64,000 nucleotides of DNA from the NCBI GenBank assembly GCA_903822825.1, contig CAIJQQ010000003.1:1-64000 (forward strand). Reading direction: 5' to 3'. The translations under genes and the position numbers were made by a program. Positions 32,162 to 41,239 of this stretch are shown here, piece after piece (the stretch's first letter is position 1; the number at the start of each line of letters is the position of its first letter). The notes under the pieces were generated by a model, which did not search any database, had not been told where the DNA came from, and saw nothing but the letters and a program-made list of their open reading frames with translations. Source of the stretch: an uncultured Burkholderiales bacterium. Its GTDB lineage: Bacteria; Pseudomonadota; Gammaproteobacteria; Burkholderiales; Burkholderiaceae_C.

Positions 32162-33658
32162 ATGTCCTCAAGGCATTCGCTATGGCGACTGAACTGGCTG
32201 GTGACTTCGATCATCGTCTTGCACCTGGTTCTGGCTGTCGCGACCGGCCTGTCACCTGACGAAGCACATTACGCGCTGTACGCCTATTACCTTGACTGGA
32301 GCTATTACGATCACCCGCCGCTTGTGGGTTGGTTGCAGTGGCCCTTTGTTCAATTCCTGAACAGTGATCTGGGGCTGCGCACCCTGCCCATGTTGCTTTG
32401 GCTCATCAGCCTGGGCACATTGTTGCAGTTGGTCGATGAACTCTTTCCATACGTTGGTCGCATACGGATCTGGCACACACGGCCAGACGTGCTCGTTTTT
32501 TCACTCAGTCCCATGCTCTTTTTGTTGGGCATGGCCTGGGTGCCCGACACCTTGCTGTTGGCCCTGACTTGCCGCGTGATGCTCCTGACTTGGCGACTGG
32601 CCAAGACCACAGATCAGGCAACGCGCGACTGGTGTGAGCTTGGCTTTTACCTGGGCTTGGCGGGCCTGTCCAAATACACCGCCGTGTTGCTGGCCGTTGG
32701 TGTGGTCTTGTCGCTGACACAGCACCAAGGCCTTGCATGGCTCAAACGCCGTGGTCCTTGGCTGGCGTTCTGTGTGGCCGCGCTGTGCATCGTCCCCGTG
32801 ATTTACTGGAACATTTCGCACGATTGGGCTTCTTTGCGGTACCAGATTGACCATGCCCATGGCTCCAATCACTGGCGTGGTGATCGCGTGCTGAGTTACT
32901 TCCTGATTTTGCTGTTGGTTTACGGCGCAGGCTTGCTTTGGTGGATCTGGCAAGGCACAAGTAAAGCCAGCGGGTTCCTTAAAGTAGAACTTTCCGCGAC
33001 CCGCTTGTGCCTGTATTTTGGATTGCCGGGTTTGGCCTTGTTTTTGTATCTGTCTGGTGGTGGCAGAACACTGCCCCATTGGCCAGCCAATTCGGTTTTG
33101 GCGTTGCTCCCGCTTGCCGCATTGGGCTGCGCCAGAGCTGACACGGCTTACCGCAGCAGCACCAGAGCACTGCTGGGCTTTCAACTTTTCGGCACCGCAC
33201 TCGTCAGCGCACTGATGCTGAGCGCCGGCATTGGGAAAGACAATGCACTGCCAGGCCAATCCACAGCGACCAATCCCTTTGCTGACTTGCATGGCTGGAG
33301 TTTGGCGGCAACGCACGCATCCCGTTTGGCAGAACAAGAGGGTGCCAACAGCTTGGCCGTGATGAACTGGACCCTGGCCAGCCGCATTGCCTGGTACGCC
33401 CGACCAATGAGCGTCAAGGTCATCAACAGCCACAAGGACCAATTTGACATTTGGTTCGGCCCCGTTTTGAACACCGACAAAGTGATTCTGGTGAATTGGT
33501 CCGTGATGCATTTCGCGCCACCCACACAAGCCCAACAGTTCTCACGTTGCACACCCATCGACAGTTTGCCAGTTGTCCATCTCGGCCGACAGATCGCCCA
33601 TTTCGATTTTCTGCTGTGCGATGGCTGGCAAGGCCACAAGGAGTCTTCGACACCATGA
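32162..33658 (+). CDS. GT39/ArnT-like integral membrane glycosyltransferase
   Basis: N-terminal SPDEAHYALYAYYLDWSYYDHPPLVGW, many TM segments. Confidence 0.88.
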   Translation: MSSRHSLWRLNWLVTSIIVLHLVLAVATGLSPDEAHYALYAYYLDWSYYDHPPLVGWLQWPFVQFLNSDLGLRTLPMLLWLISLGTLLQLVDELFPYVGRIRIWHTRPDVLVFSLSPMLFLLGMAWVPDTLLLALTCRVMLLTWRLAKTTDQATRDWCELGFYLGLAGLSKYTAVLLAVGVVLSLTQHQGLAWLKRRGPWLAFCVAALCIVPVIYWNISHDWASLRYQIDHAHGSNHWRGDRVLSYFLILLLVYGAGLLWWIWQGTSKASGFLKVELSATRLCLYFGLPGLALFLYLSGGGRTLPHWPANSVLALLPLAALGCARADTAYRSSTRALLGFQLFGTALVSALMLSAGIGKDNALPGQSTATNPFADLHGWSLAATHASRLAEQEGANSLAVMNWTLASRIAWYARPMSVKVINSHKDQFDIWFGPVLNTDKVILVNWSVMHFAPPTQAQQFSRCTPIDSLPVVHLGRQIAHFDFLLCDGWQGHKESSTP

Positions 33659-34497
33659 CCTCAACAAACAATCATCCCCCTGGCACGATCACCACAAGGC
33701 ATCTGTGTTTCCCGCTGGTTGCCACCATTTGCCTGACCTTGGCCTTTTTGTGGCAATTGTTGGCGGTTCCCCAGCAAGCCATTTTTTTGGCCATCAACGC
33801 ACAGGGCTCTTACCTGACGCCTGCCATTTGGCAAGCCATCACTTTGTTGGGTGACACGCTGGTGGTGCTTTGTCTGCTTTCCGTGCTGCTGACCCGTCAC
33901 CCTGTGGCAGTCATCAACATCGTTGCCTCTGTCCCTTTGGGCGCACTGCTGTCGTTGTCATTCAAATCTGCATTTTCTGCACCTCGCCCGGGCGATGTGC
34001 TCGACCCCGCGCTTGTTCAAGGCATGCTCGGACAACTGAGCGGCAACAGCTTCCCCTCGGGACACACCTTGACTGCATTTTGTGTTGCCTTTTCATTTTG
34101 GTATGCCAATCGCTTGGCGGGATCAACACACACAAGCCGTTTGCTTTGGTGGGTCTCATTGGGCACTGCGGTGATGATCGCACTGTCACGCATCGTCTTG
34201 GGCGTTCATTGGCCCATAGACATTGTGGCCGGTGCAAGCCTGGGATGGATTGCTGGCATCAGCGGTGGATTGGTTTTACAACGCTATCCGTCTTTGCAGC
34301 ACTCCACCCAAGTCATCACTGGCCTGGGTCTTTTGCTTTGCCTCGCGTCTCTCCATCTGGCTTCCAGGGCCATCCATCAACAAGGGACAGCAGCAGCCGT
34401 GTTGTGGTTGGCCGTCGGCATGCCTTGGCTCAATTTGATTTGGCAGCTCAAGCCACGACTGCTCAATCGAACCAGCACAACACATCCAACCCCATGA
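33655..34497 (+). CDS. PAP2-superfamily phosphatase (membrane)
   Basis: KSAFSAPRPGD, SGNSFPSGHTLTAF, SRIVLGVHWPIDIVAGASLG: three PAP2 motifs. Confidence 0.92.
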   Translation: MTSTNNHPPGTITTRHLCFPLVATICLTLAFLWQLLAVPQQAIFLAINAQGSYLTPAIWQAITLLGDTLVVLCLLSVLLTRHPVAVINIVASVPLGALLSLSFKSAFSAPRPGDVLDPALVQGMLGQLSGNSFPSGHTLTAFCVAFSFWYANRLAGSTHTSRLLWWVSLGTAVMIALSRIVLGVHWPIDIVAGASLGWIAGISGGLVLQRYPSLQHSTQVITGLGLLLCLASLHLASRAIHQQGTAAAVLWLAVGMPWLNLIWQLKPRLLNRTSTTHPTP

Positions 34498-35978
34498 CTT
34501 CGTCGTCCACTTCAGACCCGTCCACCCCCCTGCGCGCAACACCGGTCATCCTTTGCGGTGGTTCTGGGACAAGGCTGTGGCCTTTATCGCGAAGCGGTTT
34601 TCCCAAACAATTTTTGAGTCTGACGGGCAACGAAACACTGTTTCAGCAAGCGGCCACCCGACTGCGACAACTCGGTGATGTGCAGTGGCTGGTCTCTGAT
34701 CCGCTGGTGGTTTGCAACGAAGCCCACAGATTTTTGGTGATGGAGCAGTTGCGCGAAGCCGGCCTGGAATCCATCACAACTTTGCTTGAGCCTGAAGGAC
34801 GCAACACAGCGCCCGCACTCACTCTGGCCGCCATGGCCTGCTGCAACGGCGAAGCAGATGATCCGATTTTGATTGTGACCCCCGCCGACCAGACAATCAC
34901 TGACACTTCGTCACTGCATGCCGCACTGAAAAAAGCTGTCGCCGAAGCCAACACTGGCGCGTTGGTGGTGCTCGGAATCACCCCCGACAGACCAGAAACC
35001 GGCTTTGGGTACATCCAGGTTGAAACACAGACCTCGGATGCACGTCATGGTGTGCATGAGGTCACACGGTTCGTTGAGAAACCGGATGAAGCAAGGGCCA
35101 AGCAATACATCGCAGAAGGCGGGTATTACTGGAACGCAGGCATTTTCATACTGCGCGCATCTGTTTGGTTGCGTGCGCTCAAGACGTTCCAAACTGAAAT
35201 GGCAACCCACTTGCAGAAGGCTTGGGACCATCGAACGACAGATGGTGCCTTCATTCGACCCGACCCAACGGCCTTCACAGCCATTCATCCCGACTCGGTG
35301 GACTATGCTGTCCTCGAACGCTGCCCGGGCAGTGAATTCACCATCAAAATGGTTCCACTCGATGCCGGATGGAGCGACCTGGGAACATGGGACTCGGTGT
35401 GGAATTTCTTGCCCAAAGACGCGATGGGCAATGCCTGCAAAGGCGATGTCATGGTGCGCGACAGCCGCAGCAATTTGGTCAACGCCACCAGCCGCCTGGT
35501 GAGTCTGGTCGGCGTCGAAAACCTGGTGGTCATAGAAACCGCAGACGCGGTACTGATCGCAGACAGAGCGCGCAGTCAGGATGTCAAACACATCGTTCAG
35601 CAGCTGAACGAGCAAGCACGCAACGAACACACACTGCATCGCAAAGTCCACCGTCCTTGGGGCTGGTACGACAGCATTGACGAGGGTGGGCGCTTCAAAG
35701 TCAAACGGATACTGGTCAAACCCAAAGCCAGTTTGAGTTTGCAATTGCACCACCACAGGGCCGAGCATTGGATCGTCGTCAAAGGCACCGCAGAAATCAC
35801 CAATGGCGAGACAAAAGTGCTCCTGACGGAAAACCAAAGCAGCTACATCCCCCTTGGCGTCATCCACAGATTGGCCAACCCGGGAAACATCGCCCTGGAA
35901 ATCATCGAAGTGCAATCAGGCAGCTACTTGGGTGAAGACGACATCGTCAGGTTTGAAGACACCTACGGCAGAAACTGA
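34494..35978 (+). CDS. Mannose-1-phosphate guanylyltransferase / mannose-6-phosphate isomerase (bifunctional, type II)
   Basis: VILCGGSGTRLWPLSRSGFPKQFL, FVEKPDEARAKQYIAEGGYYWNAGIF, C-terminal cupin RPWGWYDSIDEGGRFKVKRI. Confidence 0.94.
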   Translation: MTSSSTSDPSTPLRATPVILCGGSGTRLWPLSRSGFPKQFLSLTGNETLFQQAATRLRQLGDVQWLVSDPLVVCNEAHRFLVMEQLREAGLESITTLLEPEGRNTAPALTLAAMACCNGEADDPILIVTPADQTITDTSSLHAALKKAVAEANTGALVVLGITPDRPETGFGYIQVETQTSDARHGVHEVTRFVEKPDEARAKQYIAEGGYYWNAGIFILRASVWLRALKTFQTEMATHLQKAWDHRTTDGAFIRPDPTAFTAIHPDSVDYAVLERCPGSEFTIKMVPLDAGWSDLGTWDSVWNFLPKDAMGNACKGDVMVRDSRSNLVNATSRLVSLVGVENLVVIETADAVLIADRARSQDVKHIVQQLNEQARNEHTLHRKVHRPWGWYDSIDEGGRFKVKRILVKPKASLSLQLHHHRAEHWIVVKGTAEITNGETKVLLTENQSSYIPLGVIHRLANPGNIALEIIEVQSGSYLGEDDIVRFEDTYGRN

Positions 35979-36104
35979 ATCCACTTGGAAGCCGTGGACG
36001 AACCGAACAGAATGGCACGCCAACGCATCCTCCAAATTGAAGCCCAGTCACTGCGCCAGTTCAAACACCACAGCCGCAAAAAAGCTCACCTCGCGGCCGA
36101 TTGA
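35979..36104 (+). pseudogene. Remnant of a sigma-70 gene: region 4.2 C-terminal tail only
   Basis: Frame reads IHLEAVDEPNRMARQRILQIEAQSLRQFKHHSRKKAHLAAD*, aligns without gaps to Rpo[38 protein letters not shown] in this same window. Confidence 0.7.
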
Positions 36105-36146
36105 ATTCACTCTTGTAAAACCGTTGCTGACAGCATCCGGATAGGC

Positions 36147-36650
36147 GTGGCCGGCATCTTTTGGGCCATGAAAAGTGCCTCGTACCTCAGCCCACAGCCC
36201 TCTCAAGAAAAAGCCTTCCGATACGAATTTCAAAAGACTTTTGGATGGCTTTCACGACGCGGTGGCTGGCCGGGCTGGGTCGCATTTCCTTACATGGTGT
36301 TTTTTGAGTGGCTGGGCCCGGTGGTGGAGATGCTGGGTTATTTCTGGACCTGTTACGCCTGGTGGGCGGGTTTCATCTCTTTGAACGCGTTTTATATTTT
36401 TCTTCTGGTGTCGCTGGGGCTCGGTATTTTGCTCAGCGTGGGCGGGGTTTTGCTGGAGCAGTTGTCGTTTCAGATGTACCCCAAGGTCAGCCAGTTGTTC
36501 AAGCTGGTGTTGGTGGCGATGGCCGAAAATTTGGGCTACAGACAACTGAATGCGTGGTGGCGCATTGTCGGTTTGTTCCGATGGGTCACGCAAAAGGATA
36601 GCAGCTGGGGCACGATGAAACGCAAAGGAAGCGGGCAAGCCAAGCTTTGA
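36147..36650 (+). pseudogene. C-terminal fragment of a membrane glycosyltransferase family 2 protein
   Basis: FFEWLGPVVEMLGY...LSFQMYPKVSQLFKLVLVAMAENLGYRQLNAWWRIVGLFRWV...WGTMKRKG resembles the C-terminal TM region of BcsA-like GT2 proteins; no catalytic domain upstream. Confidence 0.6.
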
Positions 36651-36668
36651 CTTTCCGAATCAGGGCTT

Positions 36669-37476
36669 CTAGAAGTTCAGGTACTTGTCAAAGAATGCGG
36701 TGGTTTTCAAATTGGCCGTTTGCGATGCCACCGGATCGTGCTGACGGCTGCCGGCGTGATCGAAACCATACGCTGCGTCGTACCGATGGATTTGAACCAT
36801 CGGGATGCCTTGGCCAGGGCGCTCCAGGTGGTGCACCTCATGCAGACCACGCTGCACAGCGACAAATTCGTCCATGGAATCTTGTGTCATCAACAAGCTT
36901 TTGTTGGGCAAATGAACCAGCACAGGACACAAGGGCTGCCAGCTGAGGGCCTCCGGGTTGGTCATGCCTCCTCCATAAAAAGAAGTGGCTGCGCAAATTT
37001 GCGGCATGGTGCACGCGGCTTGCCAGGCGAGCAAGCCCCCCCCAGCAAAACCCCATGATGCCCACTTTGCCCTGAGGAATCTGGCGCTGGGCCCAAGCGA
37101 CCACCGTCTGAACGTCCAACATCGCTCGGCTCGAATCAACGGGCTGCAGAGGTTGCATCAATTGCTCGCCCGCGGAAGTGATTTGGTATTGGTAGCCATG
37201 GTCCTTTCCTGCACGACCTCTGCCGAACAGCGATGGTGCAACCACCAGATAGCCTCTGGACGCATGCGCATTGGCCAGAACCCTGATGCGCTGGCTCAGC
37301 CCGGGCATGGGGTTGTGGTGTGCGCCAGACTGATCGCGATTGGCAGCTCGTGCATCCATCTCATGCAAGAGGACCAAGGCGCCTCGTGGCGGGCTGGATG
37401 GATGGGCCACAAATGCACGAAATCGGTGCTTGTCTTGCGCAGTGAACTCGGCGTATTGGCCCATGGTGTTTGTCAT
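36669..37476 (-). pseudogene. Dienelactone hydrolase family protein, frameshifted at a G8 homopolymer
   Basis: Frame 1 (ORF 36838-37476) carries the start through MGFCWGG; frame 2 (ORF 36669-37139) continues GGLLAWQAACTMPQICAATSFYGGGM...HRYDAAYGFDHAG...; shift at C-run 37036-37043. Confidence 0.85.
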
Positions 37477-37759
37477 GGGTGATTATCAACAATTAAACAT
37501 CAACGCGACTGGGCTAGGTGACTGAAAGTGCAATGGTCGATCTCGTGACCGCAGGCCCCTTCACCACCCGCGTCAATCGGCCCGGGCTTGTCAACAGTCA
37601 TGAAAAGCCATCGGGCGGGGGCCGGGCAAATACGCCGATGGGGTTTGCGCGGAATGTCACGCCCCAAATGTCAGCCACCGGCAAGAGGACCCCGCAAGGA
37701 TTGCAAGCGGTTTTGCCAGCGGCGCACGCCCGCGTCGGTGGCACGGCCATGCTCGCAAC

Positions 37760-39805
37760 TCAGCCCTTCTTGGCCACCAGTGTCAGGATGTCGTAACTGG
37801 CCACGACTTCACCCAATTGGTTGGTGACTTCAACATCCCAAGCGACCACGCCCTGCCCCACGCCGTTGGCGTCTTTCTTTTGGCGGTCGATCTTGCGCTT
37901 GGCGGTCAGGCGCGCCTGGATGGTGTCGCCAATGCCCACGGGCTTGACGAAGCGCAGGGTGTCCAGGCCATAGTTGGCCAACACCGGGCCAGGTGCGGGC
38001 GAGACAAACAAACCAGCGGCCGCCGACAACACGAAGTAACCGTGCGCAATGCGCTTGCCAAATGGGGAATCTTTGGCGGCGATCTCGTCAAAGTGCATAT
38101 AAAAATAATCGCCCGACAGGCCACCAAAGGCCACGATGTCGGCCTCGCCCACAGTGCGTCGGTGGGTGAGCAGGCTCTCGCCAATTTGCAACTCTTCAAA
38201 GTAGCGGCGGAAGGGGTGGACTTCGGTTTCGATCAACTTGGCACCGCGCATGTACTCGCCGGTGACGGCGGCGATCATGGTTGGTGAGCCTTGCAGCGCG
38301 GTGCGTTGCATCAGGTGCTTGACGGCGCGGATGCCGCCCAACTCTTCGCCGCCACCGGCGCGGCCCGGGCCGCCGTGCTTGAGCTGGGGCAAGGGTGAGC
38401 CATGGCCGGTCGACTCGACGGCCGATTCGCGGTCGAGGATGTGCAGGCGGCCATGCAAGGCAGCCGCCACCGGGATGATGCGTGCCGCAATGTGCGGGTC
38501 TTTGGTGACCAGCGTGCCCACCAGGCTGCCCAGGCCGCGTGCGGCCAGTTGCAGGGCCTCGTCGATGCCGTCGTAAGGCATGAGCGTGCTGACGGGGCCG
38601 AAGGCCTCGACATCGTGCACGCTGTCGGTTTGCAAAGGCTTTTGGCACAGCAGCAGCGTGGGCTGGAAGAAAGCACCACCTTCGACACCCTGCCCCACTG
38701 GCTTGAAATCGGCACCGCCGCCAAACACCAGCTCGGCACTTTGGCGCAGCAAGGCCACGCGTTCGGCCACATCGGCCTGCTGCGAATGTGAGGCCAAAGC
38801 CCCCATCTTCACGCCTTTGACCGAGGGGTCACCCACCACCACTTTGGCCAGGCGTGCTTTGAGCTTTTCGACCACTGCGTCCAGGTGCTGGCGCGGCACG
38901 ATGGCGCGGCGAATCGCGGTGCACTTCTGGCCTGCCTTGACGGTCATCTCGCGAGCGACTTCTTTCACGAACAGGTCAAACTCTTCGTCATCTGGCGTCA
39001 CATCGGGCGCAAGGATGGCGCAGTTGAGCGAGTCGGCCTCGGCGTTGAAGGGGATGCTGTGCTTGACCACATTGGGGTGCACACGCAGCATGGCGGCGGT
39101 GTCGGCCGAGCCGGTGAAGGTCACCACGTCCTGGCCGTTCAAGCGGTCCAGCAAATCACCCGTGGAGCCGATCACCAGCTGCAAAGCGCCCGCAGGCAAG
39201 ATGCCCGATTGCTCGACCAAGCGCACCATGGCCTCGGTCAGGTAACTGGTCGATGATGCGGGTTTGCCGATGCAAGGCATGCCCGCCAAGAAGCTGGGCG
39301 CGAACTTTTCCAAGAGGCCCCAGATGGGGAAGTTGAACGCATTGATGTGCACCGCGATGCCGCCACGCGGCACCAGGATGTGTGTGCCCGCAAAGCCGCC
39401 TTTTTTGCCCAAAGGAAAAGCCGGGCCTTCGTGGATCAGGTTGCCGCTGGGCAATTCGTTGCTGCCCATACCCGCATAGGCGAACAAAGTGCCTGAGCCG
39501 CCCTCGATGTCGACCCAGCTGTCGGCGCGGGTGGCGCCCGTGTGGGCCGAGATGGCGTAGAGCTGCTCTTTGTGCTCCCCCAAGTACTTGGCCAGGGCCT
39601 TGAGGCGTTGGGCGCGTTCTTGAAAATCGAGCTTGAGCAAGTTGGGCAAGCCCACGGTGCGGGCGTAATGCACCGCGTCGCCAAAGTCGATGGCTTCGGC
39701 ATGGGTTTGGTAAACCGACTGGCCGTTGATGGCGCTGCGCAGGGCTTGCGCGCCTTGCTGGCCGATCCATTGGCCAGCGATGAAACTTTGAAGAACTTGG
39801 GACAT
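37760..39805 (-). CDS. paaZ: PaaZ/PaaN-like bifunctional aldehyde dehydrogenase / MaoC-type enoyl-CoA hydratase (phenylacetate degradation)
   Basis: N-terminal ALDH domain ([13 protein letters not shown]) and C-terminal MaoC domain ([42 protein letters not shown]). Confidence 0.93.
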   Translation of the reverse strand: MSQVLQSFIAGQWIGQQGAQALRSAINGQSVYQTHAEAIDFGDAVHYARTVGLPNLLKLDFQERAQRLKALAKYLGEHKEQLYAISAHTGATRADSWVDIEGGSGTLFAYAGMGSNELPSGNLIHEGPAFPLGKKGGFAGTHILVPRGGIAVHINAFNFPIWGLLEKFAPSFLAGMPCIGKPASSTSYLTEAMVRLVEQSGILPAGALQLVIGSTGDLLDRLNGQDVVTFTGSADTAAMLRVHPNVVKHSIPFNAEADSLNCAILAPDVTPDDEEFDLFVKEVAREMTVKAGQKCTAIRRAIVPRQHLDAVVEKLKARLAKVVVGDPSVKGVKMGALASHSQQADVAERVALLRQSAELVFGGGADFKPVGQGVEGGAFFQPTLLLCQKPLQTDSVHDVEAFGPVSTLMPYDGIDEALQLAARGLGSLVGTLVTKDPHIAARIIPVAAALHGRLHILDRESAVESTGHGSPLPQLKHGGPGRAGGGEELGGIRAVKHLMQRTALQGSPTMIAAVTGEYMRGAKLIETEVHPFRRYFEELQIGESLLTHRRTVGEADIVAFGGLSGDYFYMHFDEIAAKDSPFGKRIAHGYFVLSAAAGLFVSPAPGPVLANYGLDTLRFVKPVGIGDTIQARLTAKRKIDRQKKDANGVGQGVVAWDVEVTNQLGEVVASYDILTLVAKKG

Positions 39806-39845
39806 GGGAAATGCTTTCAATGAATTGGCGGGACAGTGAACTGCT

Positions 39846-39873
39846 AATTAACCGACCGATTGGTCGGTTAATT
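39846..39873. promoter_or_regulatory. TetR/PaaR-type operator palindrome upstream of paaZ
   Basis: AATTAACCGACC-GATT-GGTCGGTTAATT: 12 bp perfect arms. Confidence 0.75.
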
Positions 39874-39968
39874 CTAGCCGCATTTGTCAAACACATGGTG
39901 GCCTGCCTCAAAGGGTTTTCCCCCCAATTCATTTTCTTGGGGCTTCACAACAAGACTGGCCTTTTTTA

Positions 39969-39982
39969 ATAAGTATACTTAT
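39969..39982. promoter_or_regulatory. Palindromic operator-like site upstream of the gentisate operon
   Basis: ATAAGTATACTTAT, perfect 14 bp palindrome 29 bp before the monooxygenase start. Confidence 0.6.
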
Positions 39983-40010
39983 CATATCTGCTTTTGCTTC
40001 AGGATTCACC

Positions 40011-41222
40011 ATGAACTGTGTACCAAAAAATTGGCCTGTCATCGTTGCCGGAGGCGGCATTGGTGGCTTGGCCGCCGCCCTCGCACTGGTGCGCCAAGGC
40101 TTTGCCGTCACCGTGCTGGAGCAAGCCCCCCAGATTGGCGAGATCGGTGCAGGCATCCAGCTGGGCCCCAATGGCTTTCACGCCTTTGACGCCTTGGGCA
40201 TCGGCGACAAGGCCAGGGCTCGCGCCGTCTACACCGATTTCATGGTGATGCACGACGCGATCGACGAGTACCAAGTGGGCAAGATCCCCACCGGCGAAAA
40301 ATTCCGCCAACGCTTTGGCAACCCTTACGCTGTCATTCACCGCGCCGATGTGCATTTGTCTTTGCTCGAAGGCGCGCAGGAAACCGGGCTGGTGGCTTTC
40401 CACACCAACACACGCGTGGTGCGCATCGAACAAGACGACGCCACCGTGACCGTTTGGGACCAAAACGGAAAGGCTTTTCAAGGCTGCGCGCTGATCGGTG
40501 CCGATGGCGTCAAGTCTGCGGTGCGCGAGCGGTTTGTGGCCGACCCAGCGCGCGTGACCGGCCATGTGGTGTACCGCGCCGTGGTCGAGAAAAAAGACTT
40601 CCCCGAAGACCTGCAGTGGAATGCGGCTGCCATCTGGGTCGGCCCCAACTGCCACTTGGTGCACTACCCCCTGCGCGGCGGCGAGCAGTACAACGTGGTC
40701 GTGACTTTCCACAGCCGCCAACAAGAGGAATGGGGCGTCACGGAAGGCAGCAAAGAAGAAGTGCAAAGCTACTTCCAGGGCATTTGCCGCAAAGCGCGCC
40801 AATTGATCGATCTGCCCAAGAGCTGGAAACGCTGGGCCACCGCCGACCGCGAACCGATTGGCCAATGGACGTATGGCCGTGTGAGCTTGCTGGGCGACGC
40901 CGCCCACCCCACCACCCAATACATGGCGCAAGGCGCGTGCATGGCCATGGAAGACGCTGTCACTTTGGGCGAAGCCTTGCGCGTGCACAGCAACGACTGG
41001 CCGAAAGCGCTGGACATGTACCAACGCGCACGCGTGGCCCGCACCGCCCGCATTGTGCTGTCAAGCCGCGAGATGGGACGCATCTACCATGCCAAAGGCG
41101 TGGAGCGCTTGGTGCGCAATGACTTGTGGCGTGGCCGTTCAGCCGATCGGTTTTATGATGCGATGGAATGGTTGTATGGCTGGAACGTGGGCAATTGCCT
41201 CGATGCAGCACACAACAACTGA
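40011..41222 (+). CDS. FAD-dependent monooxygenase, probable 3-hydroxybenzoate 6-monooxygenase
   Basis: GGGIGGLAAALALVRQG, LIGADGVKSAVR, LGDAAHPTTQYMAQGACMAMEDAV; next to gentisate dioxygenase. Confidence 0.88.
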   Translation: MNCVPKNWPVIVAGGGIGGLAAALALVRQGFAVTVLEQAPQIGEIGAGIQLGPNGFHAFDALGIGDKARARAVYTDFMVMHDAIDEYQVGKIPTGEKFRQRFGNPYAVIHRADVHLSLLEGAQETGLVAFHTNTRVVRIEQDDATVTVWDQNGKAFQGCALIGADGVKSAVRERFVADPARVTGHVVYRAVVEKKDFPEDLQWNAAAIWVGPNCHLVHYPLRGGEQYNVVVTFHSRQQEEWGVTEGSKEEVQSYFQGICRKARQLIDLPKSWKRWATADREPIGQWTYGRVSLLGDAAHPTTQYMAQGACMAMEDAVTLGEALRVHSNDWPKALDMYQRARVARTARIVLSSREMGRIYHAKGVERLVRNDLWRGRSADRFYDAMEWLYGWNVGNCLDAAHNN

Positions 41223-41239
41223 ATGCACGGAGACAAAAC

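Noticed and set aside
33870-34493. N-terminal extension of the 702-aa ORF upstream of the mannose-1-phosphate guanylyltransferase
   Set aside because: Out-of-frame readthrough over the PAP2 gene; the ATG at 34494 overlapping the PAP2 stop gives the standard protein start.
37483-37759. Possible small ORF 37518-37796 or degraded gene in the intergenic region before paaZ
   Set aside because: No recognisable motif in any frame; partly overlaps the paaZ 3' end antisense.
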